From positions 25,408,543 to 25,472,542 of the forward strand of contig CM053248.1 in the NCBI GenBank assembly GCA_028583405.1: a stretch of 64,000 nt of DNA. Direction: 5' to 3'. This DNA comes from Pogonophryne albipinna (taxonomy: Eukaryota > Chordata > Actinopteri > Perciformes > Artedidraconidae). Below, piece by piece: positions 11,021-22,819 of the stretch. Position 1 is the first letter of the stretch; the number at the start of each line of letters is the position of its first letter. The notes under the pieces are model-generated. The model was not told the DNA's origin and ran no database searches. It was given only the letters and a program-made list of their open reading frames with translations. A program made the position numbers and the translations under genes.

Positions 11021-12880
11021 ACTTGAGGTTCCAGCTTTCACTTGTTGAGTGAGGTAGAGGAGCGCCGAGTTCCCCCTAGTGGATCCCAGAGGCATTACCA
11101 ACAGATCGAAGCACAATTAACCCACACAGATAAATCACCTTTAGCATCACTAGCTATAAATTAATCAAACTTGCCAGCACTACAACATAATAACTGTAAC
11201 TGAAATGAAATAATATGTTGTGAAAATGGATACTTTAACAAAACTGTAATGATCTATTTTTTTTTAAAGTTAAGTAAGTTTGTCCCAAATTATTTGTAAT
11301 TATATATCACACAATAAGACAGATATAATGTGAATAACTTATGTCACCACCATGACATGAAATTCAGAGTCACATCCTCAATCACCAAAGATGTATTATT
11401 CTCTTCCAATGAATGTCCAAACTCAACCCAACTCCAGCTACAGCTATGCTGATGTGTGCTTCCTGTGCAATACAAAGCAATTATTGTGTGAGCGAGGCCC
11501 CTCATTTGCATACAGCACAGCTCATGCCAGAGGATGCTCCCTGGGGCACGGCCCAGGTCGACTGAGTGTGTGTCTGTGTGTGTGTCTGTGTGTGTGCGCA
11601 TATGTGCGTGCAGGTTAGTGTGTCAGACGGACGCTCACAACCCAGTCTGCAGCACAGTCAATTAAATCAACTCTCTCATTAATGAGAACAGTGCCAGGTA
11701 CAAATGCCTGCCCTTAGGTGGGAATTCATAATTGAGAAGAACTTGGAGAATACATTTCTAAAGTAACAAGAGCTATACTCAGGGACATTTCTCCTATTTT
11801 CCTCCAAAATACTAATATTAAAAAGGTGAAAACAACCCTTAAAACGTATCCTTACCAGCATCAGCTGAAATATACTGTATATTCCTTTATAAAAGAATAC
11901 TGCACACAAGTTAAAAAAACATTTGATAAAATATAACACAAAGAAATTATTGAAATTCAATCATGTTTCTATTGTATAATTTGAACTATGATTTATTTAC
12001 CTGGTGTGAATCTTTTCAGATGAAGGATTTAAAAGGAATGTACCAATTACTTACAAATGTTGTTTAACCCTACACAGAGGATTTTCTTTCATAACGATCA
12101 GAAACACATTGAACTAAAAGTAGTGCAGAATAAATAGTGACTAGAAGTTTTGTAATAATTTTGCCAGTTTAATCAGTTACGCCTCTTGTCCATTGCCAGA
12201 TAAATATCCTCTTGTCATTTTTATGAAAGCACATATTTTCAATGCTTTGGCTCTGCTCAATATGTCTGAGAACTTGCCGGCTTTACAGGTGACACGTTTT
12301 CTCAGCTTTAATGAGTCAAGTGCAAACCGCACGGCTGAGTTTTCACAGATAAGTCAGGCTGTGGAAGCGCTCACAAGCTACTTTCCAGTTCCCAGAAGGC
12401 TGTGGTGCTGCGCTGGCAGCCATGAGTAGCATCCCTCCCTCCTAGCTCGATCCCCAGGGGCCCAGTGCTTCCGGACACAGCATACATATTTCAGGTGCAG
12501 CCTGGGGGCCACACACATAGCAACAAACACAGGTGCTTGTCTTTGTATACACTTGGATATCCCAAAAAGTACTAAGCGGTGTTGAAAGGCACAGCCAACT
12601 GTATATTACTCACGCATGTTAAATGGTTGTCTGGATGTGAATTAATGTTGTTTGTTGTCTGTTCAGGGACTATGTCAGATTTCTGTATTTCACACAATTT
12701 GCACAGCGTGTCATCTTTGATGGCAGGTGTCTGGATGTATGTGATTGTGATGCTGATGAGGATGGACGTTCGCTGGTGGTCTAACTGAGCTGCTAATGGC
12801 CCTGCTGGGTGTGAAAATCTGTTCCACTGTCTGTCTTTATTTAGCACACCGGTCTAGCCCTCTTGCTGAGTGAGTGAATG
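11021..12880. other. Non-coding stretch
   Basis: AT-rich DNA with no supported gene. A TG-rich run lies at about 11564-11616. The sequence around 11655-11720 (TTAAT-rich with 'attaatgagaacagtgcc') has the look of constrained non-coding DNA, but this is only an impression. Confidence 0.5.
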
Positions 12881-12883
12881 TGA

Positions 12884-12905
12884 ATGTGTGTGTGTGTATG
12901 TGTGT

Positions 12906-12970
<65 letters not shown>
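12884..12970. repeat. (GT)n microsatellite
   Basis: About 43 GT units with an 'at' and an 'ag' interruption near its left end. A second, short GT block follows at 13072-13090. The long Cys-Val ORF over it is a product of the repeat. Confidence 0.97.
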
Positions 12971-12973
<3 letters not shown>

Positions 12974-13561
12974 ATTGGGAAATGGAGGAGCTCCAAAATA
13001 TGCCAGTGTATGTAGGCTATGTCAGCACACTATACTGTACATCTTTCTGTGATGGTTTGGCAGACGTAGACGTGTGTGTGTGTGTGTGTGCTGATTGATA
13101 TTTTCTCAACCCAAGGAGACACTCACTTCAAAACCAGCTGCTGATTTCCACTGCCACGTGTCTACAAACACATGACGCAATTTTACTGAACCAATCAGCT
13201 GTTCCCTACTCTGTTCACATATAGCAGGGATCACCAACTACATTTGTCCAAGGACCAAAATGTATCCAATAGACACTATCGCGGGCCGGGGGGTACAGGT
13301 ACTGCATAAAGCTTAGCAGACTCTTCACGCTAACGAAGGATCACTTCTAGGCAGGGTTGGGAGGGTTACTTTGTAAATGTAATCAGTTACTGATTACTGA
13401 ATACATGCTCTGAAAGTAATCAGAATAGTTACAGTTACGTGTCTTAAAAAAGTAACGTGTTCAGGTTACTTTTAGAATACTTTCTTTTTCCATAACAGAT
13501 GGGTATGTTTTGGTGAGCAGGAGACACTTGTTTTACTGTTTTAATGGCTTATCAAGAACTC

Positions 13562-13752
13562 AAACACAACATCTTGGTGTCATTCTGGACAGCTCCCTCT
13601 CATCTGCACCCCACATAAAAAACATCACCCGGACTGCATTCTCCTACTGTAAACCTTTCCTTAGAATATGTTATGAATTGTAAGGTGTCCTTGGGTGCTT
13701 TGAAAGGCGCCCCTAAATAGAATGAATTATCATTAATTATTATTATTATTAT
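13562..13752 (+). mobile_element. L2-clade LINE fragment nested in the inner hAT element
   Basis: The start reads as the end of an L2 reverse-transcriptase region (LGVILDSSLSSAPHIKN then ITRTAFSYC). It then jumps directly to the L2 3' tail 'gtaaggtgtccttgggtgct', 'tgaaaggcgcc' and an ATT run ending near 13752. The several hundred bases normally between them are missing, so this is an internally deleted remnant. It is the third level of nesting. Confidence 0.8.
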
Positions 13753-13949
13753 CTGAAACGATGTAATAACTTTTAAAACTTGTTCCAGTCACTTGCCCCA
13801 TGCATTCAGCAGCAGTAGGCCATTCACTTTGATTTGATCCCGTTATAAATGTCATCATTTCGACAATAAAGAAATGCTACATCAACGTTATCTTGCACAT
13901 TTTATCTAACCATCTCCGTTTCTAACTTTCAATATATTTTAAAAGAGAT

Positions 13950-14055
13950 CTCTCTCTCTCTCATCTGCGTGCGGGGGCGGGGCCTCACAGACACGCTGCA
14001 TCTCTCTCTCTTGCTCAGACACGCTGCATCTCTCTCTCTTGCTCACAGACATGCT
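13950..14055. repeat. Short tandem repeat, unit about 28 bp, with CT-rich core
   Basis: Repeats of 'acacgctgcatctctctctc' plus 'ttgctcac', about two and a half copies, preceded by a (TC)n run and the GC-rich 'gtgcgggggcggggcc'. It lies inside the inner hAT element. Confidence 0.75.
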
Positions 14056-14766
14056 GCAGCGCCGTGCAGTGTGCACACAGTTCTGCCGATAATGAATATT
14101 ACATTTTGTGAGGAAACTTTTCCACCAATAATTCCAATAAGTATTCCAAAATGTATTCACTTCAGGTTTACGAAAGTAACTGTAATCAGATTACTCGTTT
14201 TTCAAATGTACCGCCAGCTGAATAGTTAGCCTACTTGATTTTTGTATTCTGATTACGTAACACCGTTAGATGTATTCCGTTACAACCCAACCCTCCTTCT
14301 AGGCTACTGTCCCGCAGCTCCTGCCTCTCTGTTGGACTCTGTCGCAGCGGGGCTGCTGCTGTGGTGCGGAGCGCACAAAGCAGACTCTTCACAACGAAGG
14401 ATCACTTCTTCTTCTTCAAGAAGGTTTCGCAGTACGCAGTCTACTGACCCGCAGCTGCTGCCTCTCTGTTGGACTCCGGTACTGCACCTTACTCACGAGA
14501 CGTAAAAAAAATAATGGGCGGGGGACGAACGCAGTAACCACTCCGCCAACGCCACAGTCACCCCCGTCGTGCGGGCCGGATGAGAATGTCTGGCGGGCCG
14601 GATGTGGCCCGCGGGCCGCCAGTTGGTGGTCACTGACATATAGCCATAACACTCCATATATTCTAACACATTTTCACAAACACAGATATCTTTCTAGCAC
14701 ACAGATTTTGGCACATCTCCAGTGTATTATATTGTTGTCCCTTTTTGTTCAATTCATGGCTCAGTG

Positions 14767-14795
14767 ACCCTCCTCCTCCTCCTCCTCCTCCTCCT
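14767..14795. repeat. (CTC)n microsatellite
   Basis: About nine CTC/TCC units in an otherwise unremarkable segment. Confidence 0.9.
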
Positions 14796-17700
14796 ATTTC
14801 CCATGAGACCCTGCTGGCAGCCACTACTCTCAACTCTGGTCTTCCAGCGCTGTGGGTCCAAAGACCCCTGCTGTGCTGTTCATGAGAAGGACTCTAAATG
14901 GGCAGAAGAGGATGACCACAAGTTCATTAGTTATTATTATTTATTCATTTCTTATTTATATCTGCTTATTTTATTAGTTTAAGACTTGATCTGCCCAGAC
15001 TAAAGACTGTAAAACATCCACAACTAGCAAACACTAGATATTAATGTTGCTATGGTGTTGGTATATTCTAGGATGTTGTTTACCAAACTCTGGGCCATGT
15101 TCCCCAGAAGGGTCAGGCGACATTTAGTAAGGGGCCCCAAGAGAAAAACAAAACAAAAATATGATTATTATTTCCCCGATATTTTGCTAATCTTTTTTTC
15201 CCTGTGTATTTCAATGAGGTGCTTGAAATACAGTTTACTTTTTTGGAAGATTTGACGAATTGAACAGGTTGTGCACCACTGATCTTGGTAGATGGGGTGC
15301 CCCGTGTACACAGCAATGTGGGATGGATTCCCAAAGTTTGAAATATGATAAAATTCATGTTTTCTTCCCCTCTGCTGTTCTCATCTCCTCCGGTGTAGGG
15401 ATAACACAGCACTGTCTGGCCACGATCAATCAGAGCATCTCAAACATTAAAAGTGTCTGCCTCTTTATGCAGCAGCATGGGCAAAGAGGGACGGCAGTCG
15501 TAAATCTAGGAGCTAACCTTTAGCCACGACAGGCTAAGCTCTCAGCTCGCATGCTTACTTTATCACTTACCCCACAGCAATCCTTTTCCCCCCTCCAATA
15601 ATGACTTGCAAAGCTACACTAAGCAGCTAATGCCATGAAACGGAGCTGCACAAAGAAAATACATTTGAATAAACAGGTGTGGGAAAGACTATAGTGGAAA
15701 ATGAAAGAAAATATGACTGAATGTTTGCCAATACACACTTCCCCATTCCTGCTACTTTAGTGTAATTGTCTGTTTCTTCCACATGCAAATATGTGTACGG
15801 GTGTGTTGGAGTATGTTTGTGTGTTTAGGGATGTGCGTGTGTTTGCTCAGGAGCAAGCTGGTTTAATTTCCCAAAAGATCCAGAAAGAAAAATCTCCTTA
15901 GTGCTGGTGTGTGGTGCTCAGTACACTGAGCATATTATGCTATTATGTTTATGGAGGTAAATCAATTGCTGTATTATGGAACACAATAAAGCTGAGAAGC
16001 ATCTCATGTACCAGGATCGTATGGCTAAAGAGTCTGCATGAGCCATCCCTGCAGAAAACCTTCGCTATGCTCCAATGAGGGCCTTTTATGCTAAAACAGG
16101 ACGGATTTACACTCACATCTTACGTAGTGATATGCAGGGAAGATGTTCTACACCAGTTAAAGTGAAGAATTGGGTAATTTTAAATGGTTACAGCATGGAA
16201 GGAATGTCTTTTGATATTGTGTTATGGAAAACTTTTAGATTCCTGCTCTGATACCACTGTAGGAGGAAATAAGTGCAGTCAGAGGAAAAAGATGAACAAA
16301 CACAATGTCGACACGCACACTATGCGAGACAGTACGCATCAGTGACCTGACCATCCCACGGCTATGGGATGGTGTGTGTCTGCAGTCCACCCCTGGCCTG
16401 CTGAAAAATTAACGCTGTGGAACATTGTTCACTGGTTCTCAATAATGTATGGGCAGATTACAGCAGGAAAGACCACAGACCGAAGAAGAGTCTACTCTGC
16501 AGCGACTCAAATTCAAACATATATGTGCAGGGCAGCACGTATACACACGAGGTGTTAACCCAACTCAACTTCGTAAACCCCCAATGTGTGCTAATGTTTA
16601 TCGAGCCAAGTGTAAAGTTCAATGTGAGAATAAACTGAGCGAGAGTGTTGCTCATGTGTCAGCCACAAAATAACACATTTCTGCCTCGTCTTGGCTGACG
16701 TTCATTACATTTGCGGCAGCCAAATCATGTGGAACTGATTTATTATTATGGTGAACGCAGTATTATCGGTGTGCAAATACAACACTCAAATATCTGTGCA
16801 AATATCACTGATATCTGGAGAGATGCCAGAGAATAATTCCCAGAGAAGGAAGACTTAGTGAGATTCTGCAGGTGGATGCAGCAGGCTTGCAGTACTGGCA
16901 GAATGACAATGGGCAGAGTGGACACAACAATTACTCCTAAACATTTTATCAAAGAACCAAAGCAGGCCTTGCCCGTTTTAGACCAAAACCAGAAAAAACT
17001 ATTTGCAAGTAAGAGAATAAAGACAGAAAAAAGGAAGATAGGTAGAAAGAAACGCAAAGTCACTAGTATAAAGTCACTAGTATACAAATAATACGTCTAT
17101 ATGAAGCATGATGTTGACGAAAAGCATGGTCCTTGTTGTCTTCTGGTAAACATTACTGTATTTTTTTATTGTATTTTATGTCAGTTTTTGTATATCTTGC
17201 AGTCATAGGTACACTGTGTGTCATCCTAATGAGTCAACAACAATTGTTGAGGTTTGATAACAGAAAAAGCTAAGATTTTCAATCGAGGGACGACAAAAAA
17301 AATCATAACAGACCAGGAAACAAGTAAAATAGTTCATGACTGCATCTAATCCGTTGCTCATAGCAATAAGGACTGTGAAAAATAAGTAAAATCAAGAGTA
17401 TTTAATCCTGAAGGCTACATCAACACACACAACAGCATGTGTTAGGAGTGAGTTAATATGATACAAGGCCCTCAATAGAAAATGCAACAATGACCAATCA
17501 TCTAAAAATAAGTCAGCGTGTAACGTTACTATGGACTCAATCAAGGGTACTCTATACAATGAGCTACAGTGACATGCATCGCTGCTGTAAGTAGTTTTGT
17601 ACCTGACTGTATGAAACAGTGTGCTTTTTCAAGCACTTCCAACCCATATAACATGGTTAGATCATCAGTTGACTTTACTTAAATAATTGTACTCAGTTAT

Positions 17701-18370
17701 TATAGAGAGAGCTCACCACATTGTGTCATGCGATAACACATGCGGTCAAAAGATCCAGATTTATCTGTTAAACTTTGTATTTGTGCTTGAATTAGTTTCA
17801 AAGGAGTACTTGTTTCAAAAAATCTGGGGGCACAATCGTCTAAATTGCCACTAGTGAAGATGATTAGCGCATATTAATATGCAAAGCATTTGATAGCTGA
17901 GGTAGGCTGTCGGAGAGGCCATTATCCAACATCTCTCCAAATTCAACACTTGTTCAGTGTGGAGTACGGCAGGAAACAATTCCACTTCACAGGCTTGTTA
18001 GAAGGCTTTTCGTGCACTAGAATGGGCAATTTTAGTCAGTCTATGTTAATATCTATTGCCATATAGTAGTCAAGATGTCAAAATAAAAGTTATTTTAAAA
18101 TTGTTTCCTTTCTGACAATGTCGGCCAATGTGGCATCTCTCCTGTTTCTGTCTTCCTGAAGCCTGTTGTAACAATGACAGAAGATTCACCATGCATGATA
18201 AATGCCATGCATTAATGTATCCTATTGTTTATTCAACTGGAGCAATATATGTATTGCACCTGCATATAGCTAAACGCTCCTTTCCATCTGTATTCCCACA
18301 GAGGCCACCAGTGATGCGCAGGTTGACAGAATACAATAAAAGAGTTACCGCTCATGTTTTCTGCGTTGAA
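14796..18370. other. Non-coding stretch
   Basis: No supported gene. A 14-bp direct duplication containing the palindrome ACTAGT lies at 17058-17087. The segment about 17820-17960 contains homeobox-like 'attagcgcatattaatatgc' and may be conserved non-coding DNA, but this cannot be judged without comparison. Confidence 0.5.
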
Positions 18371-18374
18371 TGCA

Positions 18375-18422
18375 CTTATTGTAAGTCACTTTAGGTAAAA
18401 GCGTCAGCTGAATAAAGGTAAT
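18375..18422 (+). repeat. Teleost dispersed-repeat 3' tail ('gtaagtcactttaggtaaaa')
   Basis: The sequence 'attgtaagtcactttaggta', 'aaagcgtcagctgaataaa' resembles the common fish motif ending LINE/SINE-type repeats (GTAAGTCGCTTTGGATAAAA-like, then GCGTC-GCTAAAT). Another copy in the opposite orientation lies at 20267-20325. The family is not resolved. Confidence 0.55.
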
Positions 18423-20230
18423 ATGTGTTTGCTGATTGTTTGTGGGTGCATTCATGCGTGCCTGCGTCCATTAGTCTGTGTTTCGGTGTAAAGCCGTGCC
18501 GGCATTCAGGCACACAGCAGTGTACGCTCACAAGTGAATGTCTTTGCTACACATGCACACGAACAGTGCCGCTGTGATCTTGATAAATACTCCACACAAA
18601 TAGAGCTGCATGCGTACACACGTCGCCCACCTCATCCATCTCCTCCCTGTCTCTGCTGGCGGCTTTCTGCTCATCCTCGCGCTCGCACAAAGGCAAATAC
18701 ATATAAACAAGTAGACCCCCCTCTGTCCCCTTACAACACAGGCAAACATACACAGACTATAAGCACCCCCCCTCCTCCCCGGGATGAATGTGATCATTGC
18801 CGTGTCCTTTTTGTGCTCACCTAATGAAGGGCATGTCTTAATACAGCTAAGGGAATGGATGGGGTTGGTTTCGCTGCTCAGCAAGCCAATTAGCTCCTTC
18901 TTACCTTCTGCCATACATTTTTCTTTGACCTCCTGCCGTGTTCTTTCTCAGTAATCATGGTTGGTTTACCCCCTGCTTTCCTTCCCCCTCTGATTGCTTC
19001 CATTGTGTACCTATTTATACGTGGAGATCCAAAATGGAGCAGCAGGAAAGATTACAGGCTCAGCAGAAGTGGACTAAATGCTGGGGTATTCAAAGCCTTT
19101 TCGTTGTTTCCTTCTGTTCTTAATTTTCTTCACAAAAAAGTTAATCTTTACTTAATAGTAGGGGGTCATAACTTCTGGCCAAGGGTGTGTATTTAAATAC
19201 TGGCATAATAGCTCTACTGTAGTCTTTTATACTCCTGCAGTGGTCAATGTTTTGTCCCGTTTGTGTTTGGGTTTTTGTGCCCAGAATAAAAGCCTGCGTT
19301 GGCTATTCAGAGCCAAAGTAATCTTTCATTAATAAGCCTTCAATTTAGGTGTTATTTGTGAGCAGACTGCAGTATATTGTGCCACTGTACCCAGGTCACA
19401 CAATGGAATGGGAAGAACATGGATAAAGCATAAAGGAGGAGGCTGAAAAGAAGAAAGTGGGCTGAATGAGCAGTCATTATGAAGCCCGAGGTACAAAAAC
19501 ATTCTCTAAATTCTAAGCTGTATTACAAAGTCTGAGTTAAGGTTATGTGGAAAAACAAGGGTTTCATTTACATCACGGCACATAAAAACTCTTAAGCTAA
19601 AAATCTTACTGGCATGGTTGGATATTTTTTTATTTTGTTTAATTTTTTGGGCTCGCAGGCAGTAGTCAGTGGGCAGAGTTTCTATATAATGTGCCATGCC
19701 AGTTTACTGTCGAATTATGCTCGATACTCTGCAAGACAATCTGTCATGGCACATTATTGCAGCACAAAGTTTTTGCTCACAGCATTCATGGTTTTTGTTA
19801 ACATAATATGATCATACAAATTCAAGAAGTGAAGTAGTAGAGATATAGAAGAGAGATGGCAGGGGGGCAGCAAACAGAGCAGCAATAATCGTAGCCATTG
19901 CTGATGGTCAGAAAGGCTTAATACGGTCATCATTTTGAGAGGGACAAAATAACTTTAGAAATCAACCCTCAACATGAACAGTCCCAAATACGAGACTACA
20001 GTTATTAACATGAGATTGAACTTTATAAAAAAAGGACTGCTTGATTATTTTCATGGATTGTCAGATATAAAGACACAAATCCAAAGGACAATGGGAAAAC
20101 AACGTATTTTCAACATGGTCCAATGATATTTGAAGAAAATTCAAACTGTGGGCAAACTTATCTGCCAATGAAGATGATGCAATAAAACCCCAGTTATATG
20201 AAGCCCTTACATTGGGCTTACCATTGGGAG
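18423..20230. other. Non-coding stretch
   Basis: No supported gene or transposon end. Only short ORFs with no recognisable domain. Confidence 0.5.
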
Positions 20231-20231
20231 A

Positions 20232-20480
20232 CATGTGGGGTCAGTGTCTTGCCCAAGGACATTTCATTACATTACATGTCACTTGTTAGACACTTTTATC
20301 CAAAGCGACTTACATACTCAATACTGTGGGCAATCACCACAGGAGCAATTTGGGGTGAAGTGTCTTGCAACGACATGCTGACTGCAGTGGGGTTTAAACC
20401 TGTGACCCCCTGATCCCAACACCAACGCACAACCCACTGCATGTGTACGGGAGCGGCCGGGGCTTGAACCAAAGTGCTGT
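20232..20480 (-). repeat. Teleost dispersed repeat (SINE/LINE-tail type)
   Basis: The plus strand holds 'acacttttatccaaagcgac' after a run of 'attacatt', the reverse of the tail motif at 18375. Two copies of a 'gtgtcttgc' motif ('agtgtcttgcccaaggac' and 'aagtgtcttgcaacgaca') and 'ggtttaaacctgtgacccc' accompany it; these words are typical of a common fish repeat. Boundaries are approximate. Confidence 0.5.
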
Positions 20481-20709
20481 TTGCAAGGACACATTTTAAC
20501 TTCTGGTCTTTTTTGGCACACAACATTATAAAGGCAACGTATGATGAAGTGCAACATTGATTTATTGGAAGGAAGGAATGATGAATTGTATCCAAAGCTA
20601 CAGAGAGTTGTGAGAGGCCAAGTAGGGGTTGTCAACTGATAATAGTTTCCATTCATAACTTGGAGGGGCACAGTTCTTATGAATAGCTGAATGTCAACCC
20701 TGATCTGTA

Positions 20710-22817
20710 CACTCTAAAAACAAATGCCTTGGCTTAACAAAGAAAATCAACGCAACAGTTTGCATCGATGTTTATTGAGTTAAGACAACTTCTAATGAAA
20801 TTGTCTTAAAGCAACAAAGTTATTTGAGTTAGGGGAGAAGGCTTTTCCTCTACAATCAGAGGTGTTTTTAATTACCACTTACTTAATAATTGGCATTATA
20901 AACACAAGTTTTGAAGTTGATTACTCAAAAGATTAAGTTGTTCCGACTAGTTTTACCGTATGATTTAAAAGGAATTTTAAGTTGTATGTACTAAATTACC
21001 ATCATTGTGAACACACGTTTTTAAGTTGACAACCATTTATAAATTAAGTTGCTCCAAATATATTGTATTCAATAGTTTTTTTTCTTAGCTTTTTCATGTT
21101 TTTGCCTTTAAATAAAGAAATTAATTGATTCCACAACAAAAATATTAGGCAATTCACTTTTTATTATTGAATTGCAGTTGTTTATCTCAACACATGATGT
21201 TTCAATCAGGAGATAATTCATTTAGTTTGAACATGTATTGACACATGCCATATGATAAGGTGCATGAACACCTGAAATCACAGCTGACTGCAGGAGAGAG
21301 GAGAACCATTTTATAGTTTGGCTGCAGCACGTTGATTGGCTGCTGGAGATTGAGGTGAATGTAATAGGTTAAAGAGAACTCCTGTGATGAGCTGATTATA
21401 TGCAGCTGCGGAGTGAATGTATACACACCCAGTCTTCCTGAAAGAACTTGCGCTGAGCTTCATTTCAATCTTGAAAAAAAAGATAAGTAACACAAATTTA
21501 AATTGCCCCACAAATAATAAATAAACACATTAGCCATATTACCATGGGAAATGGGGACACAGTAAATAAATGCTGCCATCACAACAAAGTTAGAGGCCTT
21601 TGCATATTTAAAACCAGTGCCAAATATGTAAAATCTGTAAAGTTTTTGTAAAACTACAGAAACAAACTCTCGATGGCCACCAATCTGCAGATCACACACA
21701 TACATTTTACAAAAGATGTAACAAAGATGTTTACACTGCCGACAGTCATTATTTCAAACAGTATGAACACATTTAACGCAGAATGCTTGCTCATTCATTT
21801 GTTTCCCTCGACCACGATGGTTGCCATCGTATGGTCAGATCCTGGGGTGGACCGGTCACTGATGAAGGCGATATTCATGTCCTTTTGAAGCACTTATTAA
21901 GCATTATTGATTGGGGTGTGGCCAAAAGTGCAATATGCTTCAAAATGTAACTGACAGAGAGCAGTGCTTTTGTCCTGTGTTTTTACACTGGGCCCGTGGA
22001 TTTTATTTTATTTCAAGATTTTTAATTGCGTCGCTAAACTCCTTGAAAAGGTCCTCTTCCTTTTCTCCAAGGTACACGACAAGGCAGCGGATGGCTATAG
22101 TTCTCTGCGTACTTCAATTGTATTGTGCTATTTTTTAAAAAGGAAAAAAAGAGAAATTACCTAAATGAATATATTCTGAATGGGAGACTGCCAACAACTT
22201 GCATTTCAATGACAACTCTAAATAACGATCCTACCTCATGTCCTTGATCTGCTTCACCGAGATTCATTTTGAATAAAAAGCGATATCACAAAGTAACCAA
22301 AGTATTTTTACTCTCACAGTAGCCTCTACTACTTTGTATCCTCTCACAGAACTATTCACAGTTCAAAGGCTGCTAATTTTGGTCAAACAGCAATTTGCCT
22401 ATACAGTGCAACTACAAGGCTATCTACTGTATTTGAATGACAAAAGATGACACTCACCTTAAAATGTCCTTTGTATATTTCTATTTGTCTTAACTGTGGG
22501 AACTTGTCCAGGCATCTTAAGTGGGAGTGGACTTGAAATCCTTAACTCAAGGTGTAGAACAATTAAGTTATCAAGCCAATTGCATTACTTACTACAACTT
22601 GAATTTAGTTTGAAGTCAATTAACGCAGAAATCAGAGTTCAAATTACGCACAATATTAAGTTGATGTAATTACCAACATTATTACGTCAACACAACTTAT
22701 AAATTAATGTTTGCAACTTAAAATGTTTATCTAAATCAATTAACTCACATTTTTATCTTGCAACCATGCATTTAATTAAGTGGAGGTGAAAGGTCGCCTG
22801 AATTCGTTTTTAGAGTG
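20710..22817. mobile_element. 2.1-kb DNA element with 12-bp terminal inverted repeats and TA flanks
   Basis: Left end 'cactctaaaaac', right end the exact reverse complement 'gtttttagagtg'. Each end is flanked by TA (20708-20709 and 22818-22819), which fits a 2-bp TA target duplication. Beyond 12 bp the arms keep only patchy similarity, but both are rich in 'aagttg' and 'gagttaa' words in inverted orientation. No intact transposase ORF is visible. On the minus strand there are several exon-like blocks listed separately. A Tc1/mariner-like TA insertion would fit the flanks, but the superfamily is not established. Confidence 0.72.
21810..22535 (-). pseudogene. Exon-like blocks inside the TA element, possibly 3' exons of a multicopy fish gene
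   Basis: On the minus strand: (1) 22459-22535 reads open with LDKFPQLRQIEIYKGHFK and is followed by a canonical GTGAGT donor. (2) About 22236-22267 reads MNLGEADQGHE before GTAGG. (3) 22010-22117 reads IAIRCLVVYLGEKEEDLF and KEFSDAIKN before a stop. (4) About 21812-21885 reads ISDRSTPGSDHTMATIVVEG. Blocks 3 and 4 resemble, from memory, the C-terminal part of abundant uncharacterised 'SAM-domain-containing protein 3-like' fish proteins (a 'YLGE..EDLF' segment, then an 'IVVEG' strand). Frames do not join cleanly, so this is a remnant if real. A chance run of short ORFs is the alternative. Confidence 0.35.
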
Positions 22818-22819
22818 TA

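Larger units (their letters stand above)
13352..14295. mobile_element. Nested hAT-type non-autonomous DNA transposon (inner)
   Basis: Left end 'cagggttgggagggttac', right end in reverse 'gagggttgggttgtaac', so a 9-bp 'agggttggg' match. It is flanked by a perfect 8-bp duplication 'cttctagg' at 13344-13351 and 14296-14303, lying inside the outer element. The arms are rich in 'gtaatcagattac' and 'agttac' words near both ends. It contains an L2 LINE fragment and a short tandem repeat, and no transposase ORF. Confidence 0.88.
13225..14635. mobile_element. Non-autonomous hAT-type DNA transposon (outer) with a nested insertion
   Basis: Inverted ends: left 'cagggatcaccaacta', right end read in reverse 'cagtgaccaccaactg'. 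The element is flanked by a perfect 8-bp target duplication 'acatatag' at 13217-13224 and 14636-14643. An 8-bp duplication and CAG...CTG ends are hallmarks of hAT transposons. The right end carries GC-rich 'gcgggccggatgtggcccg'. No transposase ORF is present. The 1411-bp length includes a 944-bp nested element plus its 8-bp duplication, so the original was about 460 bp. Part of the original is itself tandemly duplicated: 'gcagactcttcac', 'aacgaaggatcacttct' and 'cctctctgttggactc' each occur twice. Confidence 0.88.
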
